A model generated the notes under the pieces. That model had not been told where the DNA came from, searched no databases, and saw nothing but the letters and a program-made list of their open reading frames with translations. From NCBI GenBank assembly GCA_963920665.1, contig OY987269.1, positions 14,262,501 through 14,326,500 on the forward strand: 64,000 bases of DNA, in the 5' to 3' direction. The DNA comes from Straminergon stramineum. Its lineage: Eukaryota; Streptophyta; Bryopsida; Hypnales; Calliergonaceae. The translations under genes and the position numbers were made by a program. This document shows positions 12,240 through 22,925 of this stretch, one piece after another (positions within the stretch are counted from its first letter, which is position 1; each line of letters opens with the position of its first letter).

Positions 12240-13400
12240 TAAGGACGCTGCGAACCCCAACACCACATGGTCCCCAACACCGTATGAGTGACTCAGCCAT
12301 GGGTAACTGGGAAGACTTTGACAAAACTTTTGCTCAACTTACCTTACCTTACTGTGTCAGTGTCTTGGATCCCTTGGATCCCTGCCAGGCCACCTGTAGC
12401 TGGCAGTCTTGTACTCTTTTCTTTTTGCAATGAAACCCTGTTTCACTTGTTTCAAAAAACGAACAAAAACTTACCTTACTGGCAGTACAGTAAGTTTCTG
12501 TAGAGACCTGCAGATTATCGGTTGGAATTCTGAAATCTGGCCAAGCATTTCAACAGCACGGATCCCCAGCATTGGAAACGGTCCTAGAATAGTACTCTTC
12601 ACGTGGGGAAGGCAGTCCCACATGAATTAAATGTTCCTTTAAATTATTGCCCGACTACCAACTGCGACTGGGTCACGGGTGCAGCAAGACTACCATACCC
12701 CTGTCCCTGGCTCCTTCACAGTTCGCGCTGGCTATGGCGCTCTTCCGTCTCTTCGAACTCTGCACCTAAGTTATGCTACTCTTCCCAGTCTGGGTGTTGT
12801 TGCCGCCGTGATTCTCATCAAGCCTTTGCACCTTCGAAGCTACAGTCCTTCGTCTGAACATCTCCACGTGCATGTTCACACTCTCATCGTTCGTGCAAAC
12901 TTTCCTGCATCGTTGCTTCCACAGTCGGCATCTGGGTACTGACTCTAGCTCTGTAAGTTTCGCATTCTTGGGATTGTGTGATCGTTCAGTGAAGTAGCTT
13001 ATCTTCACTTCCTTGCCAGTTTTTCTCTGTTTGATACCACAAAGGTGGATTGTGGAGTTGGGAGCTCCAGATCTGGATGTCGAGAGAGTTTGGTATCAAG
13101 TTTGCTTTGTGTTGGTGTTCGTTTCCGTCCTTTTGTTGGAAGTGACATCCGAACTCCAGTCGCCCTTGTGTTTCTAGCATGTGTGGTAGCCTGTTGGCTT
13201 CTTCTTTGCTGCTTTATTTTAACGCTGGAGTTTCAAACTAATGACGCAAGATGGCAGATCGTCTCCCTGTTTCTTGTTGAGAGTGGGAGTTGGTGCTACG
13301 TTTCTTGGGGAATTCGGGCGCTCCTCTCCCTTGCAACTAGACCCACATTGCATGTAAGGTGTGTATTCTGAATGGACCCAAAGATTGTTTCAAATTAATA
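12240..13400 (+). promoter_or_regulatory. Conserved GC-richer block upstream of NLR A (possible promoter/5' exon)
   Basis: A 1.1-kb island of balanced base composition within AT-rich DNA, repeated in B at 59540-60760 with few changes. Overlapping ORFs of 60-108 codons are not clearly preserved: B shows an insertion of about 47 bases near 59780 and a 12-base insertion near 60550. This fits an untranslated exon or promoter better than a protein gene. A donor-like GTAAGG occurs at 13352. The link to the NLR, whose ATG is 2.4 kb downstream, is inference. Confidence 0.35.
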
Positions 13401-13575
13401 ATCTTCCATTATTAAAGTTGTTTCCAAGCCATCATGTGTTTTTCTTTTTTCACTTTTCTAATTGTGGATGTATGGCATGGTGTGTCTCTCTCTATTGCAA
13501 GGATAGTGAGGGAATGTCACCACTCATTTCACCAGTGAGTGCATTCATAACTTCCCATTTGGGTATTATCATTAT

Positions 13576-13585
13576 TCCTCTTATA

Positions 13586-13620
<35 letters not shown>

Positions 13621-13692
13621 TATTTAATATTTAATATTTTATTTATTTTTATTTTTTTTGAACATGCTAGATTGTAATCGATATGGGATTAA
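13576..13692. repeat. AT microsatellite block specific to unit A
   Basis: About 117 bp of (TA)n, poly-T and ATTTAATATT repeats present in A. The B copy continues directly from CATTAT to CAACC at the homologous place (about 60945). Confidence 0.8.
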
Positions 13693-14061
13693 CAACCATA
13701 TCCCATACATATATCTGTATGTCATACCAATATTAGTATTTGGATTAACATGTTTGTATTGTATATAATCTTGCACACCATACATGTACCCATATGTTAT
13801 ACCATATCAATTATATAATAGACGTGTATTTTGTAAATGATATTTGTTTGTATATAATGTATTTATTCTATCAATCGAATTTATATCAAAGTTTTTTTGG
13901 TTGAGGTTTTGGGGTGTGTATGTGGAGGGGTGGGATATAGGTGAGTTACGTGATTTATTTTTTTTGATGAAATTTTAATGATGAGAAGTGGAGGGTAAGG
14001 AGGGGATGTCTCTTATCAAGAGATGGTTGATGAATGCATCCAATGGCAAATGGAATTAAGG

Positions 14062-14988
14062 ATTAACCCCTAAAGTTCTATGACTATGTTTTCATTGCAA
14101 ATGCTTCAAAACTGTCATTTTAAGTGCAAGTATCAAATTATCGAAAAATAACTTTTTTTTGGCACACATATGACCATAGGATCTTGTAGTATGCTAAATT
14201 GAAAACATTTGGTGAAAATTTTAGAAGTTTTCAATGTATGGATTGTAATATATAAGTATTCATTATTTTTTTGGCCCAACAAAAAATAAGGTAGCTGCAA
14301 TTCACGATTTTGGTTTTCTATGAAAAAATGTCTAAAATGGTGGTGCTTCTTTGGATTATTTTTCCTAGACAAGTTGGCCACATGCTTTAAAATTTTTAAA
14401 TCATTTGGAATTGTACATTATATAGGAAAAAAATATTAAATGGACAATAGTAGAGGATGGTTGAAAATATTAAATTTTTAAGAATTTAAATATGGAATTG
14501 ATAAATGCCAATCCCAATGGTTGCAATGTTTTAATAAACAATCTTCATCCAATGATTTTATTTTTTTTCAAAAATATTGAAAATTGAGTAAGATAAAGGA
14601 CTTTGAAGTTTATTTTAGAGTAGAGAATCCATAACTGCCCACAAACAAAAAATCCTCATAACTCTTAACTCATTGATCAAAACGGAATGATTCAAAGCTT
14701 TTGACATATACATAATTCTAGAAAATCAATTTCAAATTTTTCTTTTGAAAAAAAATGATTTTTTCTAATTTGCTTGAATTACCCATTTATGAAAAAAAAA
14801 AAACATATTAGGCCATAACTTTTGACTCATAAATCGAAATGTCATTAAATTTTGGTCATATGAAATATATTCCTTGTCCCTACCTTCTACTAAAATTTGG
14901 GCCAAAAATATGGAAATTTCTAATCACACATACTTGGCCAAAAAATTTCTGTAGCCAAAAAATGCATGTTGGTCCTTTAGGGATTAAA
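14062..14988. repeat. 0.9-kb dispersed repeat, copy A2
   Basis: Full-length member of the four-copy family. It begins ATTAACCCCTAAAG and ends CTTTAGGGATTAA, so the ends are inverted repeats. It aligns with 61340-62276 (its duplicate) and more distantly with 4219-4923 and 45652-46584. No ORF has recognisable content. It is probably an old MITE-like element located upstream of the NLR. Confidence 0.7.
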
Positions 14989-15829
14989 AGAGCACGTTGT
15001 TCCAACCATGGATGGAGGATAGATAATAATTTTGAAACAAGTGAAGGATACGTTATGAATCATGATTCTTTAATGAAGTTGTGAAACTTATGTAATAGTA
15101 GGTAGATTTATTGCTTGTAGTTGAGGTGAAGTAGTTTGGTTTTGAATTGTTGCTTGGGTCCATTTGTGGGATTAACTTTAGTGTAATTGCTTCCATTCCA
15201 CTATTCAATGAGTGCCAATGTCTTGCATAAAATCATGCATAAATTTGAACAATTACTAAGTAAACTTAGATTTTTGAAGTTGATGTATTATGTTGGATAT
15301 TGTTAATGTATCCAATTTGCATCTAATTCAAATGTGTCATTTGTGAATCTTGTTCAATGATGTTCCAATTGGTTGACTTTCAATTCCCACTGAATATTGA
15401 ATCCTAGTTTCAACTATCCAAATATTGTATTCTTCATGTGTATTAAGATCATAATCTTTGTTTTGGTCTAGAATGCACTCTTTGATACCAATTGTTGTAC
15501 ATTATCAAAATTATTAATCATTTCTTGTAGATTTCTTGATTTTATATTTTGGAACATTAATGTCAAGTTTTAATACTTATTCAATTTGGATAAGATTGTT
15601 GTATTTTAAAATTGTTAATTATTGTATGATAGTAGATTTGTTTCAATATTGATAACTAGTTTTGATAGAAGTCTTTATGGGAAGTGATTTCAAATGTATT
15701 AGGAAATTGAAGTTTTGGGGGGCCCATGCTATTTTTTTCTTATTTGAATGTTATGTTCTAACTATTTTTTTTGCATTTTTTTTGAAGTTATTGTAGATCT
15801 TTGATATACTTCTCCATTTGCTCGAAAAA
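14989..15829 (+). promoter_or_regulatory. 5' flank of NLR copy A
   Basis: 840 bp of AT-rich sequence between the A2 repeat and the NLR start codon. It is conserved with 62277-63118 in unit B apart from scattered substitutions. No single convincing TATA box stands out. Any promoter or leader intron must lie here or farther upstream. Confidence 0.4.
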
Positions 15830-15918
15830 ATGGCATGCTTTTGGATGTGGATTGCAATTTTCCTCATATTGGCTATCTTCACACTTTGGAGATATAAGGG
15901 TTTTGCATGGTTTACCAG
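15830..15918 (+). CDS. NLR A exon 1: membrane-anchor exon
   Basis: ATG at 15830 encodes 29 full codons plus two bases, with an uninterrupted hydrophobic run (WMWIAIFLILAIFTLW) followed by basic residues RYKGF. It ends at ACCAG/GTGAGC and joins exon 2 in phase. This looks like a signal-anchor helix that would tether the receptor with the kinase on the cytosolic side. The equivalent exon at 63119-63207 in copy B encodes nearly the same peptide, with a conservative L to V change in the helix. Confidence 0.75.
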
Positions 15919-16246
15919 GTGAGCATAAACATTCTTTAGTAATAGTTAGGGATTGGAAATAGATGTTAGAATATTGTAGTGATCAAATTACCAAGTTCTT
16001 TGTATAGCTGTCTATTTGACTTTCACCAATCTTTATAAACAATCTTGTTTTAAGCATTTATATATGTAATTAAGTTAAATATGTACTCTTATTTCTGTAT
16101 GATATATAGCATCTCTATGAGTATTTTTCAATGAAATTCAATTTGTTGAATGTGTTTGATTTTTTCAAATTCATACTAGAGGGTAATTGGTTTCACTATC
16201 TCTTGTCATGATATCTCATTGACTGAGGATATTACATACTCTATAG

Positions 16247-17899
16247 GAAAGACAAGGATTTCTCCCGAGTGCAAAGTGGGTATTACGAAAGACTACGCAA
16301 TGATATCCCCCATCTTGAGGAATGTTGGAAGACTTTGAATGCATCTTCCAAAGAGAAAGTTTTGAATAGAAATCAATGTGTACATCTTTTGGACAAACTC
16401 ATACAAGCCATGAAGGGGATTGACAAAGTGCTGTCAATTGCTACCCTCGATCTCAAATTCCAATTTATATGTGAAGAATTCTTTGTTCTTCAAAAGAAAG
16501 TAGAGATTATGAGAAAGAATTGCATGAAAGAAGAGCGATGGTGTCATTCGGTAGTATTTCAACTCCAAAACAAAGAGACTTTTCGTGAGCTACTTTTAGA
16601 TCTCAAGTGTTGTTATGATACAACAAGGGAAATGTACTTATTCCACCATCCGGATCAATCCAATGAGATCCTACCTATTCAATTTGATGCAGCTACGTAT
16701 GATCAAGTGCTTGAAGATGGAAAAGAACTAAAGAGGAAGCTTGAACTTTTCCTTCAAGGAGAAATCTCAAAGGATTATGAAATAGCAAAACATCTATTAT
16801 TGAGACTTAGAAATTTGGATCGTGTTGATGGTGGAGACTTGAATGCTTTGGAGGTTCCCAAGGATTTTAAGCCACCAAAACTAATCCAAAAAATAGGTGA
16901 AGGAGGTTTTGGAAGTGTGCACTCATCCAATTGGTTTGGACTAAAGTGTGCTACAAAAGTATTAAGCGGTGATCCAGAATATCTCAAGAATTGTCAAAAA
17001 GAGCCCGGAATATTGGCAGGCTTGAGCCATCCGAATCTCGTTCAATTTTTTGGTTGTGGAATTATCAAAAAAGTTGGTGACAATTCTAAGGAAGTAGGAC
17101 TTATTGGCAAGATGCATTTGGTGATGCAATATTTGAAATCAAGCTTGTCTCAAATATTGAAACATTTCATTCAATTTTTTGGATTAGGGACTATCCGAAA
17201 CATTGATGAGAATCTCGAAGAAGGTGAAATTGAAGAGATGCATTTGGTGATGGAAATGATGGATTCAAACTTGTCTACTTTCTTGAAGAACGCCAGAAGA
17301 CCTTTATGATATCAAGTTGCACTTGACATCATGCACCAAATTGCAAAAGGTGTGTATTACCTTCATGACATGCAAGTTGCTCATCTTGATTTGAAACCTG
17401 ATAATGTTTTATGTAGTTCAATACCTTTAGAGGATTTAGATCCATGTTACACATTCAAGGTTATGGATTATGGGACTTCTCAATTGGAGGTTTGTAGCAA
17501 TCCAAAGCATCCAGAGTCAACAGGGTATCAAATTGGAACACCAGGATATATGGCCCCTGAAATGATCAAGGCAAGTGAAACTCCACGGTATCCATTTAAA
17601 GCGGATGTGTGGTCCTTTGCCATGATATGCTCAGAGATTCTATCTGGAAAGGTTCCATTCTCTAATTTGGAACCCAAAGAAATTTCTAATCAACTACAAG
17701 GTCTCGATGACCCTAGCTTTCGACCAACCCTACCCAATGATTGTGAAGGACTTACAACCTTAATCCAAGAATGTTGGTCTCAAGATCCTCTTCAACGTCC
17801 AACATTTGTGACCGGCTCACTAGTTTAAAGAAGTCTTTCTTGAAGGAAGGATCTTGCACCTTACGAGATTCCAAGTCCATTGTGAACCATGTCCCAAAG
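16247..17899 (+). pseudogene. NLR A exon 2: helical region and protein kinase domain
   Basis: Residues about 31-225 form a Leu/Glu/Lys-rich, probably helical region. The kinase follows: Gly loop IGEGGFGSV (codons from 16893), the Lys strand CATKVL, catalytic loop HLDLKPDN (17382; Arg of HRD replaced by Leu, catalytic Asp kept), DYG in place of DFG (about 17466), and MAPE. A tandem duplication of about 43 codons lies at 17041-17298 around the hinge. The frame is broken by TGA at 17307, and by loss of one base near 17815, after which the TSLKKSFL... tail reads through to donor AAAG/GTATG at 17899. The kinase is non-RD-like, as in many immune kinases. Confidence 0.8.
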
Positions 17900-18049
17900 G
17901 TATGAAATTGCCTAATTATGAAATTAAATTCGTTTCGTGATGTTTGATTTATGCAAATCTCTTTCAAACTTTGCATTCATTGTTTAGATTGTAGTTTGAT
18001 ATTTTCATTTGATGACGATTTTCAAAATCTACCTTTTATACATGTATAG

Positions 18050-19093
18050 GTGAATGAGCCAATTGCTCCTCTCAAGGAAGTCCCAATTGATTTAGATCAT
18101 CAATTGTCTAAAGCCAAAGGGCTTTTGAAAAAGAAGTATATAGGCATTGTGGGCATGGGTGGAATTGGCAAGACTACACTAGCCAAGGCAATATTTGATG
18201 ACCCAACTGTGAAGTCCTCATACAATGTTGCATGTTTTGTTGCCGAATGCAAGAACTATCAAAATTCCTATGAAATATTGTGCAAGATATTATCAAAACA
18301 TGGGAATGGTCAGAAACTCCAACGTTTGGAAGAAGCCCAAAAGATGATGAAGGAACTCTTCTTCAAAAAGAAGGTTCTTTTAATACTAGATGATATCAAG
18401 GATGAGTCTCAATTGCTAGACATTGTACCTCTTGACATCATTCAAGGTAGCAAAGGGACCACAATAATTATCACAACACGCAATTGGAGCACCATAAAGT
18501 CATTTGTGGGCATGGAGGGAAGGTTGGATGTTGAATTTTTGGATGAAAAAGCATCAATGAAACTTTTCACTTCTCACCTTCGTTGGGGTGTAGCTTCTCT
18601 ATCACTAGACTTTGTGGCTTTGCGCAAACAAGTTGTGCAAGCTTGTAATGGCTTGCCTTTGAGTTTGAAAGTGATGGGTGCATTTCTTCGCAACAAAGAG
18701 AGGTTGCGAAGTTGGGAACGAGCCCTACAAAGGATGGCAAGAGGAAGGAGCTTGGATGGTGATGAAGAAATTTGGAACACTTTGCAAATAAGCTTTGATG
18801 GATTGAATGAGGGGGTGGAAAAGAGGATGTTTTTGGACGTGGCATGTTTCTTTTGTCGAGATGTATATCCATTTGGCATATCCAAATCGACAATCTTGTC
18901 TATGTGGTCCAAAGATGGTGCCTTTCGAGTGGATGAGCTAGATAGATTGATCGACATGTCATTGTTGAAGGTCGATAGAGATGGTGACATTCTAGAGATG
19001 CATGACCAACTCCGTGACATGGGTCGAATGATTGCAAAGCATACAAGGATTTGGAGAGCGTCTATGCTATCCGAAAGTGAATTTTCAAGCAAG
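18050..19093 (+). CDS. NLR A exon 3: NB-ARC domain
   Basis: 348 codons in phase 0 at both ends. Visible motifs in order: P-loop GMGGIGKTTLAKAIF (18152), kinase-2 VLLILDDI (about 18374), RNBS-B TTIIITTRNW, CNGLPLSLKVMG (GLPL), FLDVACFF (RNBS-D) and MHD in EMHDQLRDMGR (18998-19006). All nucleotide-binding and switch residues expected for an NLR are present, and this exon has no lesion. The LDD followed by I/K rather than W is closer to TIR-type than to CC-type NLRs. It is preceded by a 150-bp intron and followed by a 193-bp intron. Confidence 0.9.
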
Positions 19094-19286
19094 GTAATAT
19101 TCTATTCATGCAATTGACATCATGAGAATTGCACATTTTTGTAAACATTCAATGCCTTTAGAAAATAGTTCCCCCTATAGTGTTCCAAAAATCATAAGAT
19201 TTGAAATATGTTAGAAAAAATCATTATCATTTGAAGCCTCTTCATAAAAATATAATCCATTCTAATTTCTTCTTCTTTGAATGTAG

Positions 19287-22200
19287 GATCTTGAAGATCT
19301 TGAAGGCATTTCCTTACAAGGGACCATGAACCATCAAGTGCCTTGGGTAAAACTTGATAGAAATTCCGATTTTAAGAAACTTCGTTTATTGACTTTGGGG
19401 GGTGCTTTGGACAATCCCAAAGCATATAATGACCACTTGGGATCCTTTCTTGAAATAGCTTCACAATGCTCCCAATTGAAGGCAATTATGAGTTGTTGTT
19501 CACATTTGATAGCTTTGCCAAAGAAAGTGGGGAACTTGTCTTCCTTGACCACTCTAGATTTGAGTCAGTGTTCAAGCTTGGCGGCCTTGCCAAAGGAAGT
19601 GGGGAACTTGTCTTCCTTGACCACTCTAGATTTGAGTCAGTGTTCAAGCTTGGCGGCCTTGCCAAAGGAAGTGGGGAACTTGTCTTCCTTGACCACTCTA
19701 GATTTGAGTCAGTGTTCAAGCTTGGCGGCCTTGCCAAAGGAAGTGGGGAACTTGTCTTCCTTGACCACTCTAAATTTGAGTGGATGTGAAAGCTTGGTGG
19801 CCTTGCCAAAAGAAGTGGGGAACTTGTCTTCCTTGACCACTCTAAATTTGAGTTGGTGTTGGAGCTTGGCAGCCTTGCCAAAGAAAGTGGGGAATTTGTC
19901 TTCCTTGACCACTCTAGATTTGAGTCAGTGTTCAAGCTTGGCGGCCTTGCCAAAGGAAGTGGGGAACTTGTCTTCCTTGACCACTCTAGATTTGAGTCAG
20001 TGTTCAAGCTTGGCGGCCTTGCCAAAGGAAGTGGGGAACTTGTCTTCCTTGACCACTCTAAATTTGAGTGGATGTGAAAGCTTGGTGGCCTTGCCAAAAG
20101 AAGTGGGGAACTTGTCTTCCTTGACCACTCTAAATTTGAGTTGGTGTTGGAGCTTGGCAGCCTTGCCAAAGAAAGTGGGAAACTTGTCTTCCTTGACCAC
20201 TCTAGATTTGAGTGGGTGTTCAAGCTTGGCAGCCTTGCCGAAGGAAGTGGAGAACTTGTCTTCCTTGACCACTCTAAATTTGAGTCAGCATAGGTGCTTG
20301 GTGGCCTTGCCAAAGGAAGTGGGGAACTTGTCTTCCTTGACCACTCTAAATTTGAATTGGTGTTGCAACTTGGCGGCCTTGCTAGAGGAAGTGGGGAACT
20401 TGTCTTCCTTGACCACTCTAAATTTGAGTGGGTGTTCAAGCTTGGCGGCCTTGCCAGAGGAAGTGGGGAACTTGACTTCCTTGACCATTCTAAGTTTGAG
20501 TGACTGTTCGAGATTGGCGGCCTTGCCAAAGGAAGTGGGGAACTTGTCTTCCTTGACCACTCTAGATTTGAGTCAGTGTTCAAGCTTGGCGGCCTTGCCA
20601 AAGGAAGTGGAGACCTTATCTTCCTTGACCACCCTAGATTTAAGTCAGTGTTCAAGCTTGGCGGCCTTGCCAAAGGAAGTGGGAAACTTTTCTTCTTGAC
20701 CACTCTAAATTTGACTGAGTGTAGAAGCTTGGCGGCCTTGCCAAAGGAAGTGGGGAACTTTTCTTCCTTGACCACTCTAAATTTGAGTGGGTGTTCAAGC
20801 TTGGCGGCCTTGCCAAAGGAAGTGGGGAACTTGTCTTCCTTGACTACTCTAAATTTGAGTTGGTGTTCAAGCTTGGCGGCCTTGCCAAAGGAAGTGGGGA
20901 ACTTGTCTTCCTTGGCCACTCTAAATTTGAGTGGGTGTTCAAGCTTGGCGGCCTTGCCAAAGGAAGTGGGGAACTTGTCTTCCTTGACCACTCTAAATTT
21001 GAGTGAGTGTTCAAGCTCGGCGGCCTTGCCAAAGGAAGTGGGGAACTTGTCTTCCTTGACCACTCTAAATTTGAGTGAGTGTTCAAGCTTGGCGGCCTTG
21101 CCAAAGGAAGTGGAGACCTTATCTTCCTTGACCACTCTAAATTTGAGTGGGTGTTCAAGCTTGGCGGCTTTGCTAGAGGAAGTGGGGAACTTGTCTTCCT
21201 TGACCACTCTAAATTTGAGTGGGTGTTCAAGCTTGGCGGCCTTGCCAGAGGAAGTGGGGAACTTGTCTTCCTTGACCACTCTAAATTTGAGTGGGTGTTC
21301 AAGCTTGGCGGCCTTGCCAGAGGAAGTGGGGAACTTGTCTTTCTTGACCACTCTAGATTTGAGTGGATGTTCAAGCTTGGCGGCCTTGCCAAAGGAAGTG
21401 GGGAACTTGTCTTCCTTGACCACTCTAGATTTGAGTGGATGTTCAAGCTTGGCGGCCTTGCCAAAGGAAGTGTTGAACTTGTCTTCCTTGACCACTCTAA
21501 ATTTGAGTGGGTGTTCAAGCTTGGTGGCCTTGCCAAAGGAAGTGGGGAACTTGTCTTCCTTGACCACTCTAAATTTGAGTGGGTGTTCAAGCTTGGCGGC
21601 CTTGCCAGAGGATGTGGGGAACTTGTCTTCCTTGACCACTCTAAATTTGAGTGGGTGTTCAAGCTTGGCGGCCTTGCCAGAGGAAGTGGGGAACTTGTCT
21701 TTCTTGACCACTCTAGATTTGAGTGAGTGTTCAAGCTTGGCGGCCTTGCCAAAGGAAGTGTGGAACTTGTCTTCCTTGACCACTCTAGATTTGAGTGGAT
21801 GTTCAAGCTTGGCGGCCTTGCCAAAGGAAGTGGGGAACTTGTCTTCCTTGACCACTCTAGATTTGAGTGGATGTTCAAGCTTGGCGGCCTTGCCAAAGGA
21901 AGTGGGGAACTTGTCTTCCTTGACCACTCTAAATTTGAGTGGGTGTTCAAGCTTGGTGGCCTTGCCAAAGGAAGTGGGGAACTTGTCTTCCTTGACCACT
22001 CTAGATTTGAGTGGATGTTCAAGCTTGGCGGCCTTGCCAAAGGAAGTGGGGAACTTGTCTTCCTTGACCACTCTAAATTTGAGTGGGTGTTCAAGCTTGG
22101 TGGCCTTGCCAAAGGAAGTGGGGAACTTGTCTTCCTTGACCACTCTAGATTTGAGTGGATGTTCAAGCTTGGCGACCTTGCCAGAGGAAGTGGGGAACTT

Positions 22201-22925
22201 GTCTTCCTTGACCACTCTAAATTCGAGTCTGTATAGGTGCTTGGTGGCCTTGCCAAAGGAAGTGGGGAACTTGTTTTCTGTGACCACATTAGATTTTAGT
22301 GACTAGGAAAGCTTGGTGGCCTTGCCAAAGAAAGTGGGGAACTTGTCTTCCTTGACCACTCTAGATTTGAGTGGATGTTCAAGCTTGGCGGCCTTGCCAG
22401 AGGAAGTGGGGAACTTGTCTTCCTTGACCACTCTAAATTCGAGTCAGTATAGGTGCTTGGTGGCCTTGCCAAAGGAAGTGGGGAACTTGTCTTCCTTGAC
22501 CACTCTAGATTTGACAGAGTGTTCAATCTTGGCGGCCTTGCCAAAGGAAGTGGGGAACTTGTTTTCTGTGACCACATTAGATTTTAGTGACTAGGAAAGC
22601 TTGGTGGCATTGCCAAAGGAAGTGGGGAACTTGTCTTCTTTGACCACTAGAAATTTGAGAGAGTGTAGAATCCAGATGGCCTTGCCAAAGGAAGTGGGAA
22701 ACTTCCCCCCTTGACCACTCTAGATTTGATTTGGTATAAAAGTTTGGCAGCCTTGCCAAAGGAAGTGGGGAACTTGTCTTCCTTGACCACTCTAGATTTG
22801 CGTGGATGTTCAAGCTTGGTGGCCTTGCCCAAGGAAGTTGGGAACTTGTCTTCCTCGACTATTCTAGATTTCAGATGGTGTTCATGCTTGGTGACCATGC
22901 TAGAGGATGTTGAGAAGTTATATCA
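19287..22925 (+). pseudogene. NLR A exon 4: long homogenised LRR array
   Basis: After a DLEDLEGI linker, about 47 units of 72 bp (24 residues) repeat the pattern LPKEVGNLSSLTTLxLSxCS. Units are nearly identical in DNA, which is unusual for old LRRs and indicates recent expansion by unequal exchange. Larger 288-bp (four-unit) periodicities occur at 19709-20272 and 22273-22608. The frame slips by one base near 20695 and 22700, and TAG codons at 22304 and 22592 interrupt it. Because 72 is a multiple of three, long open frames also appear on the other strand and in shifted frames; these are by-products. Confidence 0.9.

Larger units (their letters stand above)
1..16712. repeat. Segmental duplication, unit A
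   Basis: Bases 1-16712 align in the same orientation with 41434-64000. The first 4.28 kb align without an indel at a constant offset of 41433 and differ at only about three positions by eye. Beyond that the copies differ by a few percent and by insertions: A alone carries the 7034-11142 element and an AT microsatellite (13576-13692), B alone carries a copia element. The unit may begin left of the window. It includes the promoter side and first exons of NLR copy A. Confidence 0.95.

Noticed and set aside
12288..13371. Overlapping ORFs of 71-108 codons upstream of NLR A as a protein gene
   Set aside because: Frames overlap each other, none has a recognisable domain, and insertions in the B copy alter them.
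17331..17828. An independent kinase gene starting at ATG 17331
   Set aside because: It is in frame with the upstream kinase lobe and separated only by one TGA; it lacks the Gly loop and Lys and so is the C-lobe of the same domain.
20576..22236. Plus-strand frames reading FKLGGLAKGSGELVFLDHS repeats
   Set aside because: Alternative-frame shadow of the LRR units; it becomes the LRR frame only after the one-base loss near 20695.
19486..22289. Very long minus-strand open frames (933 and 481 codons) across the LRR exon
   Set aside because: They are the mirror of a 72-bp repeat whose length is a multiple of three, so one open unit stays open throughout. The sense strand encodes the LRRs after a clear NBS exon.
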